Shown here: positions 28,301 through 37,900 of the stretch, one piece after another
How positions within the stretch are numbered: position 1 is the first letter of the stretch
How the letters are laid out: each line of letters starts with the position of its first letter
NCBI RefSeq assembly: GCF_031583575.1
Contig: NZ_CP134146.1
Location: 2,542,001 to 2,606,000, forward strand
From: Thalassotalea nanhaiensis
Lineage (GTDB): Bacteria; Pseudomonadota; Gammaproteobacteria; Enterobacterales; Alteromonadaceae
Length of the DNA stretch: 64,000 bases
Direction: 5' to 3'
The notes under the pieces: model-generated
Databases searched by the model: none
The model's input: only the letters and a program-made list of their open reading frames with translations
Told to the model about the DNA's origin: nothing
Translations under genes and position numbers: made by a program

Positions 28301-28772
28301 CCATTTCTGCACGCACATTCTTTTTGTATAAACCATAGGCAATAGGCGCTGCGCAATTTACACAGAGCCCCATAGGAATACCTAACATCAATCCAGATAA
28401 TATGGCCGAAAATTTGCCTTGTGGTAAGCGGTTCGCAACTAACGGTAACAACACTAATAAAACAATAGACAATGCCAAGCCAAATAACATGCCCCGCTCA
28501 TTCACATGTATCCAGTTAAGTAAGGTATAACCTATTTTTGCGATTATATTTTTTACACTGCTCAAGTCATAATGTGACTCAAAACTTAACCCTCCGGCAA
28601 CGCCTAACGTATCAGACATCGCCGCTTTTAAATCTAATGCGGGATACCTGGATAAGGACCAAAAGCTTATCATCAAGATTAATAGTAACAAGCCACTTAA
28701 CAACACTCGTTTATCAACAACTGCCGATGCACTTGTCTGCATGTTGGCTACATTAGGTGTATTTACAATCAT
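25395..28772 (-). CDS. DUF318/ArsP-like permease fused to VCBS repeats and ASPIC/UnbV domain
   Basis: 1125 residues. The first 380 contain about eight membrane helices of the DUF318 permease type, with CVNCAAP (Cys137, Cys140, Pro143) where family members have a CxxCxxP-like motif, and a second repeat half at about 255-370. A polar linker (390-510) leads to FG-GAP/VCBS-type calcium-binding repeats (FNNDGWIDIAVG, MNNDGWLDLIW, INNDGQLDILWG, VTGDGNRELMIG, LDGDSWQDLFVV, VDNDGDLDIIGF). The C-terminus is an ASPIC/UnbV domain (about 1030-1125, NGIGAKVVIRYG, VKASGGFLSIDAAIVHFG). The C-terminal part is probably periplasmic. It is the last gene of the Lcl operon. Transported substrate unknown; the fusion is unusual. 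Confidence 0.85.
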   Translation of the reverse strand: MIVNTPNVANMQTSASAVVDKRVLLSGLLLLILMISFWSLSRYPALDLKAAMSDTLGVAGGLSFESHYDLSSVKNIIAKIGYTLLNWIHVNERGMLFGLALSIVLLVLLPLVANRLPQGKFSAILSGLMLGIPMGLCVNCAAPIAYGLYKKNVRAEMALVTMLSSPQLNIIVLMMAFSLFPAYLILIKISCSLLLIFFIVPAIVKKFDGESPNFSSLQTSNQSTNQQCEIAQSYSWGQASVWLIKSLFTQATWLLKNVLPLMLLAGVIGATLITLMPWQQVISILPATNGNMFIVAVLALALFALILPVPITFDIILAAVLFANDVPIVYIAILLFTLGSFSIYSWFVLVKAGAIKTASSLALSILVLAVVAGMASDYYQRNYVESDTNNAYRQLLQSPDKGENNQSSVNTKQDNVKPKLDSKKQRILEAKKQFLIENKEQFSAREFTAIQELNTVKENRKLPNRIKTLSPPLVIKNTVDWQAWSGNEQIYYQNLADKRVGQNSSTDLADSPLDFSYKTAEVLGFEYHPKPLYEQFVVPFIQMNSLASGDFNNDGWIDIAVGTYTGVYLYENIGGTFQLASQNKAFEFDDNIVGAVALQDMNNDGWLDLIWSSDKLGGFVAYNQQGDFDHVISLPVDKRIAFAVAFDDINNDGQLDILWGQYFNEWLYNTENQNVLLMQQNGQFIEQGLPGPPGSALTALFSDVTGDGNRELMIGNEFDQADIHYRSVLTHDFESWNDYWPAVPHSTMSIVSADIDNDLTFETYHAQITHNPTSGDLRVPLIKKQDYFDKHCHKNDSQMCVELEQQVKTMSANRRKMAGSCLSIEGDAKFECLALLLTRPNIRDSYEAVQVEERTELCELLASYSTELRDHCVHKLMIIAERKANELQRITQTDQSAGDGNVIKPAKQIKQVGRVNLLYKHNQNSQATEVAKQYGIDITGWAWNAKFADLDGDSWQDLFVVNGYSEQQAMTSNAWYRNINGNKFNEQAADVGLEFFKDMLSYLYIDVDNDGDLDIIGFDIQGHLHSWINNENNNNHIQIELRDSKNNINGIGAKVVIRYGENNSKHQIREVKASGGFLSIDAAIVHFGVKNAEQVQEIEVIDSANVLHTFKGPFETNRRYRLNLK

Positions 28773-28810
28773 TTAATTCTCTGATCTGGTTAAGTTTATT
28801 GTTACAACGT

Positions 28811-29317
28811 TTAAGGTGAAACTTTACGAGCAAGACGAACAAAGTTTTGTCTTGCCTTTCCATACAATACCGGCTCACCGCGATAAAACTCTATCGTCCA
28901 GGCTTCTGCAGCGTCATTACTGTTATGAGTTGAAGACCAAAATGCTGCGATTCCGGTTTTTGGGAATAAGGTTTCATTTACAGCAGGAAACGCACAACTT
29001 AAATCAACAGTAGAAAATAATTCTTTGATATTCGGTAAATACCAATCACTGTGTCCGGCAAAGGTTGATGTTTCGCTCATTGCTAGTGCATCATTCCAAC
29101 TATACGCAACGGCTTCATCTATGCATTGACTGCCATCCCAAGACTCTCCTAGACGGCAACGCATCCATATCAAGCCATTAATTGTGTCGGTTACCGTGCC
29201 ATCACTATGCACAATATATTGTTCATTATTTTCGATAATTGGTTCGCAAGCTGCGGCAAAACCGTTGCAAGCAACAGTAGTAAAGATTAAAGCCAGGGTT
29301 TTATTGATTAATTTCAT
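28811..29317 (-). CDS. Secreted Lcl/DUF1566-domain protein
   Basis: 168 residues. A signal peptide ends near NGFAA. The rest is one DUF1566 (Lcl-type) domain: VTDTINGLIWMRCRLGESWDG, SWNDALA, HSDWYLPNIKELFSTVD, FPAVNETLFP, FWSSTHN, VRLARK. Such domains are found in surface or collagen-like proteins and in FGE/C-type-lectin-like folds; their ligand here is unknown. Six cysteines suggest disulphides. It lies 38 bp before the permease fusion and 26 bp after the lipoprotein gene. Confidence 0.85.
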   Translation of the reverse strand: MKLINKTLALIFTTVACNGFAAACEPIIENNEQYIVHSDGTVTDTINGLIWMRCRLGESWDGSQCIDEAVAYSWNDALAMSETSTFAGHSDWYLPNIKELFSTVDLSCAFPAVNETLFPKTGIAAFWSSTHNSNDAAEAWTIEFYRGEPVLYGKARQNFVRLARKVSP

Positions 29318-29343
29318 TATAAATCTCTTATCGCTAGGCGAAC

Positions 29344-30708
29344 TTAGTTTGAGCTACGGCTTCTAATTAAGCGTAAATTTTTCGGAGCTTGTTGCAGCGT
29401 TTGTTTCATCGTTGCATCATAAAAATTAAGACTCCAGCCCCATAACGGTGTAGAAAATAATGTCGATGACCAATATTCACTTGCTAAAGTATTAGGAAAA
29501 TATTCGAATGAAGTTGCTACGCCAAACTGGTTACGGCTGTAATCAATTAAGCCATGTAATTGCCTTATAGTCGGAACTTGCCAGTCATTAGCGCCACACA
29601 AGCCCTGTTGGTTTATCGCTTGCACATAACTGGATGTGTCACAATCTGAACCACTACAAACACCTAGATTAGGTTGACCATTTTCAAACCCTTGATCATT
29701 TTCAAACCAAGAATAGGTATGCTGATTATCTTGTAGTCCTCCATCGACTGTTTTTACTTCCCAAATAAACCCCGTGACATTATCACGTACACATGACCAC
29801 TCATTGGCGTCAGTTGATAACTCGCTGCCATCAGCTGATATCTTAGTAAAATCAAATCCGGCATGACCATTGCTGTTGTCATGATGACTTATGTCCCGCC
29901 CATGGGTGCCATCTTGTCCTGCAAAAACTTCATTAGAACAATCAAGTTCTGTACTTGATTCATCTGAGCAAGTATCAATGCCCGTATCATTGCTCAACCC
30001 TGTAATGTTCAATTCAGGTATATTGGTAACAGCAATAGAAACATCGGCAAGAGTCTGATTATTGTTGTTATCAGACACATTTACTTGGAAGGTTAAATGG
30101 CTCAATTGAGTTACGCTTGGCGCTGTAAATGTCATCACTTGCTCTGTTGCATTTACTAACTCAACTGTTTCACCAGAAAGTTGTTGCCATAAAAATGTAA
30201 GCTGTTGCTCATCTGCCGAGTTTATTTTAGCCTGTAAAGAAATTTCACCACCTTCAATGACACTTCCTTTGCTGATGATTTCTACAGTTAATGGTTCAAT
30301 TACCGGGATAACTACAACATTCACACTATCTGAAACTATTGCCTTTTCATTATCTGTAACGGTTATTTCAAACGTCAAAACCTGTTGCTCATCTACGCTT
30401 GGTAATTCAATGCTTGCCATTGGGCTTTGAGGGTCAATAATATTTACACTCACCCCTTCAGTTTGTCGCCACTGATAATGACTAATAAAGCCATCTTGAT
30501 CACTTGCAGAAGCATTGAGGGTCAAGATTGAACTTTCATAGCCATGTACATCTGAACCTGCATCAACCACAGGGAATTGATTAACTGATTTTACTGGCTG
30601 TGTATCTTCTTCTGGCTCAGAACTACCTCCACCTCCTCCACAAGAAAATAAACTAAATAAAAGAGCAGTTTTGATAAGCAATTTAATTTTGTTGATTGTG
30701 TATTTCAT
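29344..30708 (-). CDS. Lipoprotein with PKD/REJ-like repeats and a DUF1566 domain
   Basis: 454 residues. The N-terminus has a lipobox LFSC followed by a glycine run (GGGGGSS), so it should be an outer-membrane lipoprotein. Two Ig/PKD-like repeats follow (about 45-140 and 140-230: VDAGSDVHGYESSILTLNASASDQDG, WRQTEGVSV; WQQLSGETVELV). A DUF1566 domain lies at about 300-450 (VTGFIWEVKTVDGG, CGANDWQVPTIRQLHGLIDYSR, YWSSTLFSTPLWGWSLNFYD, LRLIRS). It shares the WxxPxxxEL/L...D-type core with the next gene. It is the first gene of the operon. AAGGTG lies directly behind the protease terminator, leaving no evident promoter of its own. Confidence 0.85.
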   Translation of the reverse strand: MKYTINKIKLLIKTALLFSLFSCGGGGGSSEPEEDTQPVKSVNQFPVVDAGSDVHGYESSILTLNASASDQDGFISHYQWRQTEGVSVNIIDPQSPMASIELPSVDEQQVLTFEITVTDNEKAIVSDSVNVVVIPVIEPLTVEIISKGSVIEGGEISLQAKINSADEQQLTFLWQQLSGETVELVNATEQVMTFTAPSVTQLSHLTFQVNVSDNNNNQTLADVSIAVTNIPELNITGLSNDTGIDTCSDESSTELDCSNEVFAGQDGTHGRDISHHDNSNGHAGFDFTKISADGSELSTDANEWSCVRDNVTGFIWEVKTVDGGLQDNQHTYSWFENDQGFENGQPNLGVCSGSDCDTSSYVQAINQQGLCGANDWQVPTIRQLHGLIDYSRNQFGVATSFEYFPNTLASEYWSSTLFSTPLWGWSLNFYDATMKQTLQQAPKNLRLIRSRSSN

Positions 30709-30721
30709 ACATCACCTTATT

Positions 30722-30751
30722 AAAAAGGCTTCTGCATGCAGAAGCCTTTTT
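30722..30751. terminator. Perfect palindromic terminator after subtilase A1
   Basis: A 30-bp perfect palindrome, arm AAAAAGGCTTCTGCA, 25 bp after the A1 stop and 13 bp before the lipoprotein ATG. The same hairpin, with one wobble, follows A2 at 41720. Confidence 0.9.
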
Positions 30752-30776
30752 CATTATTACCTTTTAGATCTAGAGA

Positions 30777-33700
30777 TTATTTTCTACGACGAGAAAACAA
30801 CCCTAAACCAGCTAAGATGATGAAGCCAAGACCAGTAGTACCACCACTACTCTTGTTCTCAACATTCACAGATACTGTTTCTGCGAAACTTGCTTTATCG
30901 CCATTAGAGCCAATCATTTCAAAGGTCACAACCTCATCATGAGATACTTTAGGAGCATCAAAGCTTACACTTGCACCAGCACCAATCAAGCTAACCGCTG
31001 GACCTGAAACTTGTGTCCATTGATACGATATTTCAGGGTTATCAATAACAGCATCAACAACACTTGCTGATAACGTTACTGGCTTACCTTCTTTAACAGT
31101 ATCAACCGAAGAGTTTACACTGAAGCTTGGACGACCGGCATAAAACACTGGCTCAGATGATTTAGTTTCCATAGCTGAGCTCGTATTTACACCAGCTGTA
31201 ACAACAGGTGTTGCATCGATTAAGCCTAGTACTTCAGAAGCATCCAACACTAAGTTGAACTCTAATGCATTTGCGCCATCAACTTGTGTGTGCTGCCAAG
31301 TTAAGTTGTTGTTTTCTACAGCATAAGTAAATTCATCGGCGTTCATTTGCATTGAAGCACCTTCAACAACATCATCTTTAAGTAAGATATCAACGTTGAC
31401 ACCTTCAGATAACATCATTTGGAAGTCATAATCGCGATTTTCACCACTATTATTTGCTGATACACGCAAAGTTACGACAATTTTATCGCCATTGATAGTT
31501 GGCTCACTAATGGTCACATCATCTTCACCACGAACCATATTTACACGTACCGCACCAATATTCTGGTTTAACTCTGGTGTGGTTCCCAACCAGAATACAC
31601 CATGATAGATATCATCTTGCATCATTGGTTGATCCCATTGAACACGAGTCACAACTTCTTCACGAGGGGCTACCGCAGTTGGTACACTTACACTCATTGA
31701 TTCATCATCATAAGTCACATTGGTAACAGAGAACTTAACGCTATCCATGATTGGTGCTTCTGCACACTCCATGCCTTCGTCAGCTTCCTCACCTTCAGCA
31801 CAAACCATTTGATGTTCTTCAAGTTCTGCAGGACCTTCAGCCCAGTTATGTACTAATACCCAGTAAGTATCTTGAATTGGATCAACAATATCGATTAATT
31901 CATCTGAGTCTGCTTGCGCACTCATATAACGAATTAACCCCATTTCAATAGCAGTAGAAACGGTGCCGTCCAAATCGGCATCAATACCTACGTAAATATC
32001 TACATCTGGTGATGTTGTTTCCATAACATCAACAACTAGACGTTTAGTATCCGCTTGTACGTTTAACGGAATAGCATAGATGGTTTTGTTATCTTCTTCT
32101 TGCCAATGCCAAATTTGATTATTTGTAGCATCTCGCATAAGTTCAATTTCATAAACGTCTGCTTTAGCAATACCTGATTTGCTCAGTTGTAATTCGTCAG
32201 TACCAATAGTAACAATGCCTTTAACAGGAGCAGAGTCGTTGGTACGTTTTGCCGTTACTTCTGTAATATCAGGAGCAATACCAGCAATGAAGTTAACCGT
32301 AATTGGCATTGTTTGTACAGGCATAGAATTATCAGTAGGTGTAAGTACTACACGACCATTTACCCACTCATCAGCTAACCCCTGTAGTGCTTCAGCTGTA
32401 AAGTTAATTACCGCTTCTTCACCCGCAGCTAAGCTGATCGTTTCTTGATCCGCCGTTACATTAAAGCCTTCATTATAATATTCAAAACTCACATTCCAGC
32501 TACCATCTTTGGTGGCTTTAAACGTACGAGTCCATGAACAATCAATTAAACATTCGCCTTTAGAAAGACTAGGCATGTTCATTTGATGAGGCTGACCATG
32601 CCACCCTTCAATGCTGTCAACCATACCAAACTGTTCAGCATATGGATTAGCAGCTAAATAACCTGCACGGGTTTCGTTAAGTACTAAACCAGCTTCAATT
32701 GCTAAATTAACACGTGCACTACCTGAACCAGTACGATGCATATCGGCACGATTTTTCACACCATCATAGTCATCATCTTCAGTAACAGCAGTAAAGGCAG
32801 TCGTCATTAATGCCGATTGTGCTTCTGCAGGTGTCCAATCAGGTTGTGCTGCTTTCATTAACAAGTACATACCGGCAATATGTGGCGTTGCCATCGATGT
32901 ACCATCCATGAAACGTGCATCACCATTTATTTGTGCATAAACAGGGTTCGCTGAGCTATGCATACGATTACCAAGACCTGCTGCTAAAATAGCAACCCCC
33001 GGAGCACCAATATCAGGAATAAGGTAATCACCGGTAAAGTAATCTGGACCACGTGAAGTAAATGGCGCAGTAATGTCTGCTTTATCTTCATTTAATACCA
33101 GTTCAGAGTCTGTAAAGCTAACCTTATGGCCTTCACCTTCGCCTAACCAGGCTAAAAGAGTTTCACCATCAGCTTTATTTAAATGTACTGTTGGAAGTAC
33201 ATGCAAATCGTTAGCAACATTGTCATACTCTTCATCAGAGTTGATGAAAATCATACCAGCTGCGCGAGTTCGAAGAGCTTCAGCACCTTTTGATAAGCGT
33301 GATAATGGCTCGCCATCGGCATCAACACCGCCACGACGACAAATTACCACTTTACCTTCAACAGATTCAGCAGTGTAATAAGCAGGTAACGAATACTTAC
33401 CACAATAACCTACACCACCGGCCGTTTCAGCACCTGAAGACGCTTCAACATCACCAGCATAAACAACATCTAATGGTGTATCTAAGCCAACACCTGATGT
33501 TGCGCCCTTACCAATTAAATCAGCAAGCTCTGTTGCGCCACCGCTAAATGTTGCGGTTTTCTCTTCAGTAAAATCACGAGAATGAGTTAATGCAGCTACG
33601 GTAGTTACCCAAGGCGAGTTACCCGGTGAACCAACTGTTTTTTCACCATTTCGGCCAGAGTTACCAGCAGCAACAGCAGTATGAATACCAGCTTCACGAG

Positions 33701-34898
33701 CACTTAAAAATGCTAAAGCATCAGCAGTAAACCAAGGTGAAGATGCGCCGCCACCAACAGAGTAATTTAATACATCTACATTATTGGCAATGGCATGCTC
33801 AATTGAAGCAACAGCGGCACTTGGCGCACAGCCATAAACATTACAAGTTTGGTAAGAAACAATGTTAGCGTGTGGGGCAACACCGCTCATTGAAACAGTC
33901 ATTTCTGAATCATAATATTGATGTTTGTAACTTTGCTCCATGTGTGGATAAACAGTTGGGTATTTCACGTCATGAACTACGTTACCAGCAATCGTTGAAG
34001 AAACATGAGTACCGTGACCATGAGTATCTTGGCCTGTATCAAAGCGCATGTCTGAACTTGACATTCCCGCAACCGATCTAAAGCCTCGATATGATACAAC
34101 ACCGATTAGCTTATCGTTACACCAATAAGGAGAATCTACACAATCACCAAAGTAAACACCTTCGCCATTTGGATTGTTGTGATCATAGCCATCACCGCCA
34201 ATATCAGCAAATGAAGGAGTAAATGGCACGTTATCAAAACCTGCTGCACCTGACCAGCTATAGACTTTCTTTTGGTAAGAAGCGATACCGGTATCCATAA
34301 CACCAATAACAAGCCCTTCACCTTTAGCGCCTTCAATATCAGGATTATCCCAAATAGCTGGTGCGCCAACATGCTGTGGACCTACATCGGTCAATAACTG
34401 TTGCATTTCTTCTTTTTCAACAGCCAATACACCTGGCATTTTTCGAAGTGCTAAGACTTCATGCTCTTCTAAGTCAACAACAAGACCGTTTAATGCAATT
34501 TTAAAGCTATCTTGTAGTTGCACATCACGACCAAGCGTTTTACGTATGTTATCTATCGCTTTATTCTGTTGCAATGCCAAGTAGTTTCCGTATACAACGG
34601 AAGCTGAACTGGCTAGATTTAATTTACCAGTATTTGTAACATTTACACCTTTTGATGCAGTAACGTTAGTGGCTTTAAAACCTTCAATGCCACCTTGGTA
34701 TAAAGCAACAGGCTCGTCTTTTAATAATACAAAGTAGCGACCTTCAAAGTGTGCCTTATTCGATTTGTATTGAGCATTTTGCTGAACAGGTGTTAACTCA
34801 AATGTTGGGATATCATCTGGATATTGACCAGCGGTGGCTCCTAGAGCCATGATCCCTAGCGGCAATGCTAGAGCTATTTTATTTAATTTAAATTTCAA
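30777..34898 (-). CDS. Secreted subtilisin-like protease with GlyGly-CTERM, cassette copy 1 (A1)
   Basis: 1373 residues. A signal peptide (about 1-24), an inhibitor-I9-like prodomain (about 50-165, RYFVLLKDEPVALYQGG), and an S8 catalytic domain with Asp202 (MDTG), His295 (HGTHV), Asn413 (AAGNSG) and Ser668 (GTSMATP). The PA domain inserted at about 480-600 (VGYCGKYSLPAYY, GKVVICRRGG) is typical of large subtilases. Fn3/Ig-like domains follow, then a PKD/REJ-like repeat (QWTQVSGPAVSL) and the C-terminal GlyGly-CTERM: SSGG, a helix and RRRK. It should be exported and cut by a rhombosortase encoded elsewhere. The start is TTG, with GAGGAAA 8 bp before. It is cotranscribed with the pseudo-subtilase B1 55 bp upstream. 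Confidence 0.95.
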   Translation of the reverse strand: MKFKLNKIALALPLGIMALGATAGQYPDDIPTFELTPVQQNAQYKSNKAHFEGRYFVLLKDEPVALYQGGIEGFKATNVTASKGVNVTNTGKLNLASSASVVYGNYLALQQNKAIDNIRKTLGRDVQLQDSFKIALNGLVVDLEEHEVLALRKMPGVLAVEKEEMQQLLTDVGPQHVGAPAIWDNPDIEGAKGEGLVIGVMDTGIASYQKKVYSWSGAAGFDNVPFTPSFADIGGDGYDHNNPNGEGVYFGDCVDSPYWCNDKLIGVVSYRGFRSVAGMSSSDMRFDTGQDTHGHGTHVSSTIAGNVVHDVKYPTVYPHMEQSYKHQYYDSEMTVSMSGVAPHANIVSYQTCNVYGCAPSAAVASIEHAIANNVDVLNYSVGGGASSPWFTADALAFLSAREAGIHTAVAAGNSGRNGEKTVGSPGNSPWVTTVAALTHSRDFTEEKTATFSGGATELADLIGKGATSGVGLDTPLDVVYAGDVEASSGAETAGGVGYCGKYSLPAYYTAESVEGKVVICRRGGVDADGEPLSRLSKGAEALRTRAAGMIFINSDEEYDNVANDLHVLPTVHLNKADGETLLAWLGEGEGHKVSFTDSELVLNEDKADITAPFTSRGPDYFTGDYLIPDIGAPGVAILAAGLGNRMHSSANPVYAQINGDARFMDGTSMATPHIAGMYLLMKAAQPDWTPAEAQSALMTTAFTAVTEDDDYDGVKNRADMHRTGSGSARVNLAIEAGLVLNETRAGYLAANPYAEQFGMVDSIEGWHGQPHQMNMPSLSKGECLIDCSWTRTFKATKDGSWNVSFEYYNEGFNVTADQETISLAAGEEAVINFTAEALQGLADEWVNGRVVLTPTDNSMPVQTMPITVNFIAGIAPDITEVTAKRTNDSAPVKGIVTIGTDELQLSKSGIAKADVYEIELMRDATNNQIWHWQEEDNKTIYAIPLNVQADTKRLVVDVMETTSPDVDIYVGIDADLDGTVSTAIEMGLIRYMSAQADSDELIDIVDPIQDTYWVLVHNWAEGPAELEEHQMVCAEGEEADEGMECAEAPIMDSVKFSVTNVTYDDESMSVSVPTAVAPREEVVTRVQWDQPMMQDDIYHGVFWLGTTPELNQNIGAVRVNMVRGEDDVTISEPTINGDKIVVTLRVSANNSGENRDYDFQMMLSEGVNVDILLKDDVVEGASMQMNADEFTYAVENNNLTWQHTQVDGANALEFNLVLDASEVLGLIDATPVVTAGVNTSSAMETKSSEPVFYAGRPSFSVNSSVDTVKEGKPVTLSASVVDAVIDNPEISYQWTQVSGPAVSLIGAGASVSFDAPKVSHDEVVTFEMIGSNGDKASFAETVSVNVENKSSGGTTGLGFIILAGLGLFSRRRK

Positions 34899-34913
34899 AA
34901 TAATTTCCTCTAA

Positions 34914-34934
34914 TGAGAGGCCTTTGGCCTCTCA
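34914..34934 (-). other. Hairpin between pseudo-subtilase B1 and subtilase A1
   Basis: TGAGAGGCC / GGCCTCTCA with a 3-nt loop, just before the A1 ribosome site. There is no T-run, so it is probably an mRNA-processing or stability element that sets the B:A ratio. A weaker counterpart (TGAGAG/CTCTCA) lies between B2 and A2 at about 45910-45930. Confidence 0.6.
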
Positions 34935-34953
34935 AAATTAATGTCTGTAATTC

Positions 34954-37900
34954 TTACTTGTAAGCGCGACGAGCGGCAAAGCCTAGGGCGCTAAATAAAA
35001 TGAAGAACAAGCCAGTTGAACCACCTGAACTTTGTGTTTCATCTGCTGTAGACGGATTTGAATTACTTGTTGAAGCACTAACTGAGAACGTCATATCAGT
35101 TGAAGTTGAATTCACACCATCATGTGCCGTAATTGTTGATGTATATTCACCAGCATTGGTTACCGCCCCAGAAATTTCACCCGATAAGCTGATTTCTAAA
35201 CCTGCAGGTAAGTTAGTGGCTGTAAATGTAACTCCATCACCTTCCATCTCAGCAAAGTTTGCCGAAACATTGACAGTCATCTGTTCACCTTGAACGATAG
35301 TTACACCGGCAATGCTTTCTATAATCACTGGTGCGATATCATTGGTATTAGCAACAACAATTTCAACATCATCTACTGGTGCATCACGGTTTTCGTAATC
35401 AGCAGTAATTTTTAAGGTGTAAGACTTTGTCTCTTCGTAATCGATAGCATCTGCATTAGCAACACTGATCACGCCATCAACAGAAACCGCAAAAGGAGTA
35501 CCTGGCAAAGCATTAACTAAATGAATATCGCCTCTACGTTCGCTATTAATAAAGAACTGCTCAGTAGACATTGCTACTTTGCCGATAACATGGCCATTTT
35601 CTACGTTTTCATAAACGCTAAAGCCTTGGCCCGGCTTAACTTTGGCATCAGCGCCATGGGCAACTGTGCTAAAACCAGTATTATCATTACCCATTTCAAA
35701 CAGCATTACCCCTGGAGGACAATCTTTATGTGTAACAACATTATTTATACTGAATACGAAAGGATTACATTGGAATGTTAAACCAGCTAGAACACGTGCA
35801 GAACGACCAGGTTCGATAACAACTTTATTTGACCAATTGCTCCAATCAAATTCTGTTTCTGGATCATAATCTTCTGGTATTAGTGCCACACCAGCAGTAG
35901 TCGCCAAGAAGTTTACTTTTTCCTCAATACAATTGTCAGGATTCCAAGATTTTGGCTGACAATTAGTGTCCCACCAGTTTGGATAACCATCTTCACCAGT
36001 ATGATCAATTACTTCTTCCCAGTAATCACCATGAATAATTGGGTTAAAGCGAATTAAAGGACCATCGATCCCCGCTTGTGCATCACGGTCAGAAGCGAAC
36101 TGCCAGCCAATTTTTTGATTGAAATCTTCAACTGATTGGATATCGTGATGATATAATTCTTCAAGACAAATATTGGCTACTACAGTATCGTCACCTGCAG
36201 ATACATCGGTTGCCAATTTTGAAACTTTCTGCCTTGAGATCCAAGGATTAAATTCCATGTTGAAATCAATATAACGTGTTTCTAATGTACCGTCATTATT
36301 GGTAATTACATCAATGGCGAAGATTTTATCAGCATCTTCAGCCATTCGTTCAGCATCAAACGGTGAATCATGATAGGCATTGGCATGCTCTTCCGTGTAA
36401 GCCTTAAAGTAGCTTAAAACATGACCTGCTTTATCGAAATGCTCTGCCATTGGCACGTCAAATTTATCAAACATTTGAACTACTACAGATAATTTCTTAC
36501 CTGAGATTTCACACATTTCTTCGTTAACAATATTAGCACCAATATTTTTATACATATGACCTTGACCGCCAACCTTTGACGGGGTGATTACAGGTACGTT
36601 ATGCATCAATGGCATCGCTATGAAAGTTTTCGCCGCATTTGTGGTATTCGTTAAATCAATGATATTAGATTCAATCCAATTGCCTTCATTGCTGACTAAT
36701 TGTTTCCACTCATCACTTTCAAGTAAAACTTTTGTAGAACCATAAGAGTTTGATTTTTCTAATGATTTACTTTCTCTAGGGAATACCTGAAAAGGAACTT
36801 TCAGTTGCGCTGATTCGTCACTTGTATTGTTAAACACTAAGTAACCATTAACGGCAGCTTCAATCCAATTCTCAATACTTAAATCAGTACCTTGTTTAAA
36901 CGGCCATTCACCTAAATTGTCTACATCAATGGTTAAAGATACAGCAAATGTTACTGAATGATTTGCCGGTATATTAATTGATGCAGGGTGAATAAAACCA
37001 ATCGCATCATTGCTGGCTTTATTACCATTAAGTTGACTGCTAACCGCATACGATTGTACTTGGTCAGTTAAGTTTTTAATGGTTAAATCACGTGTAACAG
37101 AAACCGAACTTGGCGTTTCAACATAGCCAAAAGCTAAACCAGGTTGATAGGTTCCCGTTTCCCAAACAACAGCATTGGCAGTAACAGCTGTTACCCCATC
37201 TACTAGGCCTGTACCCATAAATGATACTTCTGGTACTGTCGTTTTCGAAGCCCCTTCAAACACTTCAGCGGTTGAACCTTGTATACCATCAGCAAGTGCG
37301 GTATTGGCAACTAATGCTTTTGCTTCAAGCGGACTTAATTGTGGATATTGCGCTAAAATTCTAGCGGCAGTACCAGCAGCATACGCAGCTGCATAATTAT
37401 GATGCGGCATAACTTCAGCAAACTGATCACCAGAACCAGCAACAGGACCAACAAATTGTTCTGCAGGTGCTACTACTTCAGGTTTTAAAGTTTGCGTTCC
37501 ACGGGTAGGACCGGCAGGAGTAAATGGCGATAAAGTAACAGAATCACCATCAACTTTAACTGAACCAACAGTTAATGCTTCTGGAACAGCTGCGCGCCAA
37601 GCCAGATTAAAATAAGAATCGTAGCCTGTATAACCAGCACCAACCACCACTAAAGAGCCTGTAGCACTTAAGCGACGTACTAGACCAATATCACGTGTAG
37701 GTTGAGAAGGAGATACATCATCTTCAACATAAAATGCTGAGTTACCGAAACTGTTTAAAACGATTACATCTGGGCGATCGCTAATGTCACCATCTTGGTT
37801 AGGATCAACGATTACGTCTAATACAGGGTAAAAATAAGCATTAGCCCAGTCGTACGTTTTATAATAGATAATTTTAGCATCAGGGGCTTGTGCTAACACT

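Noticed and set aside
35521-35869. Plus-strand frames inside B1
   Set aside because: Antisense shadows of the B1 coding sequence. No start signal or similarity.
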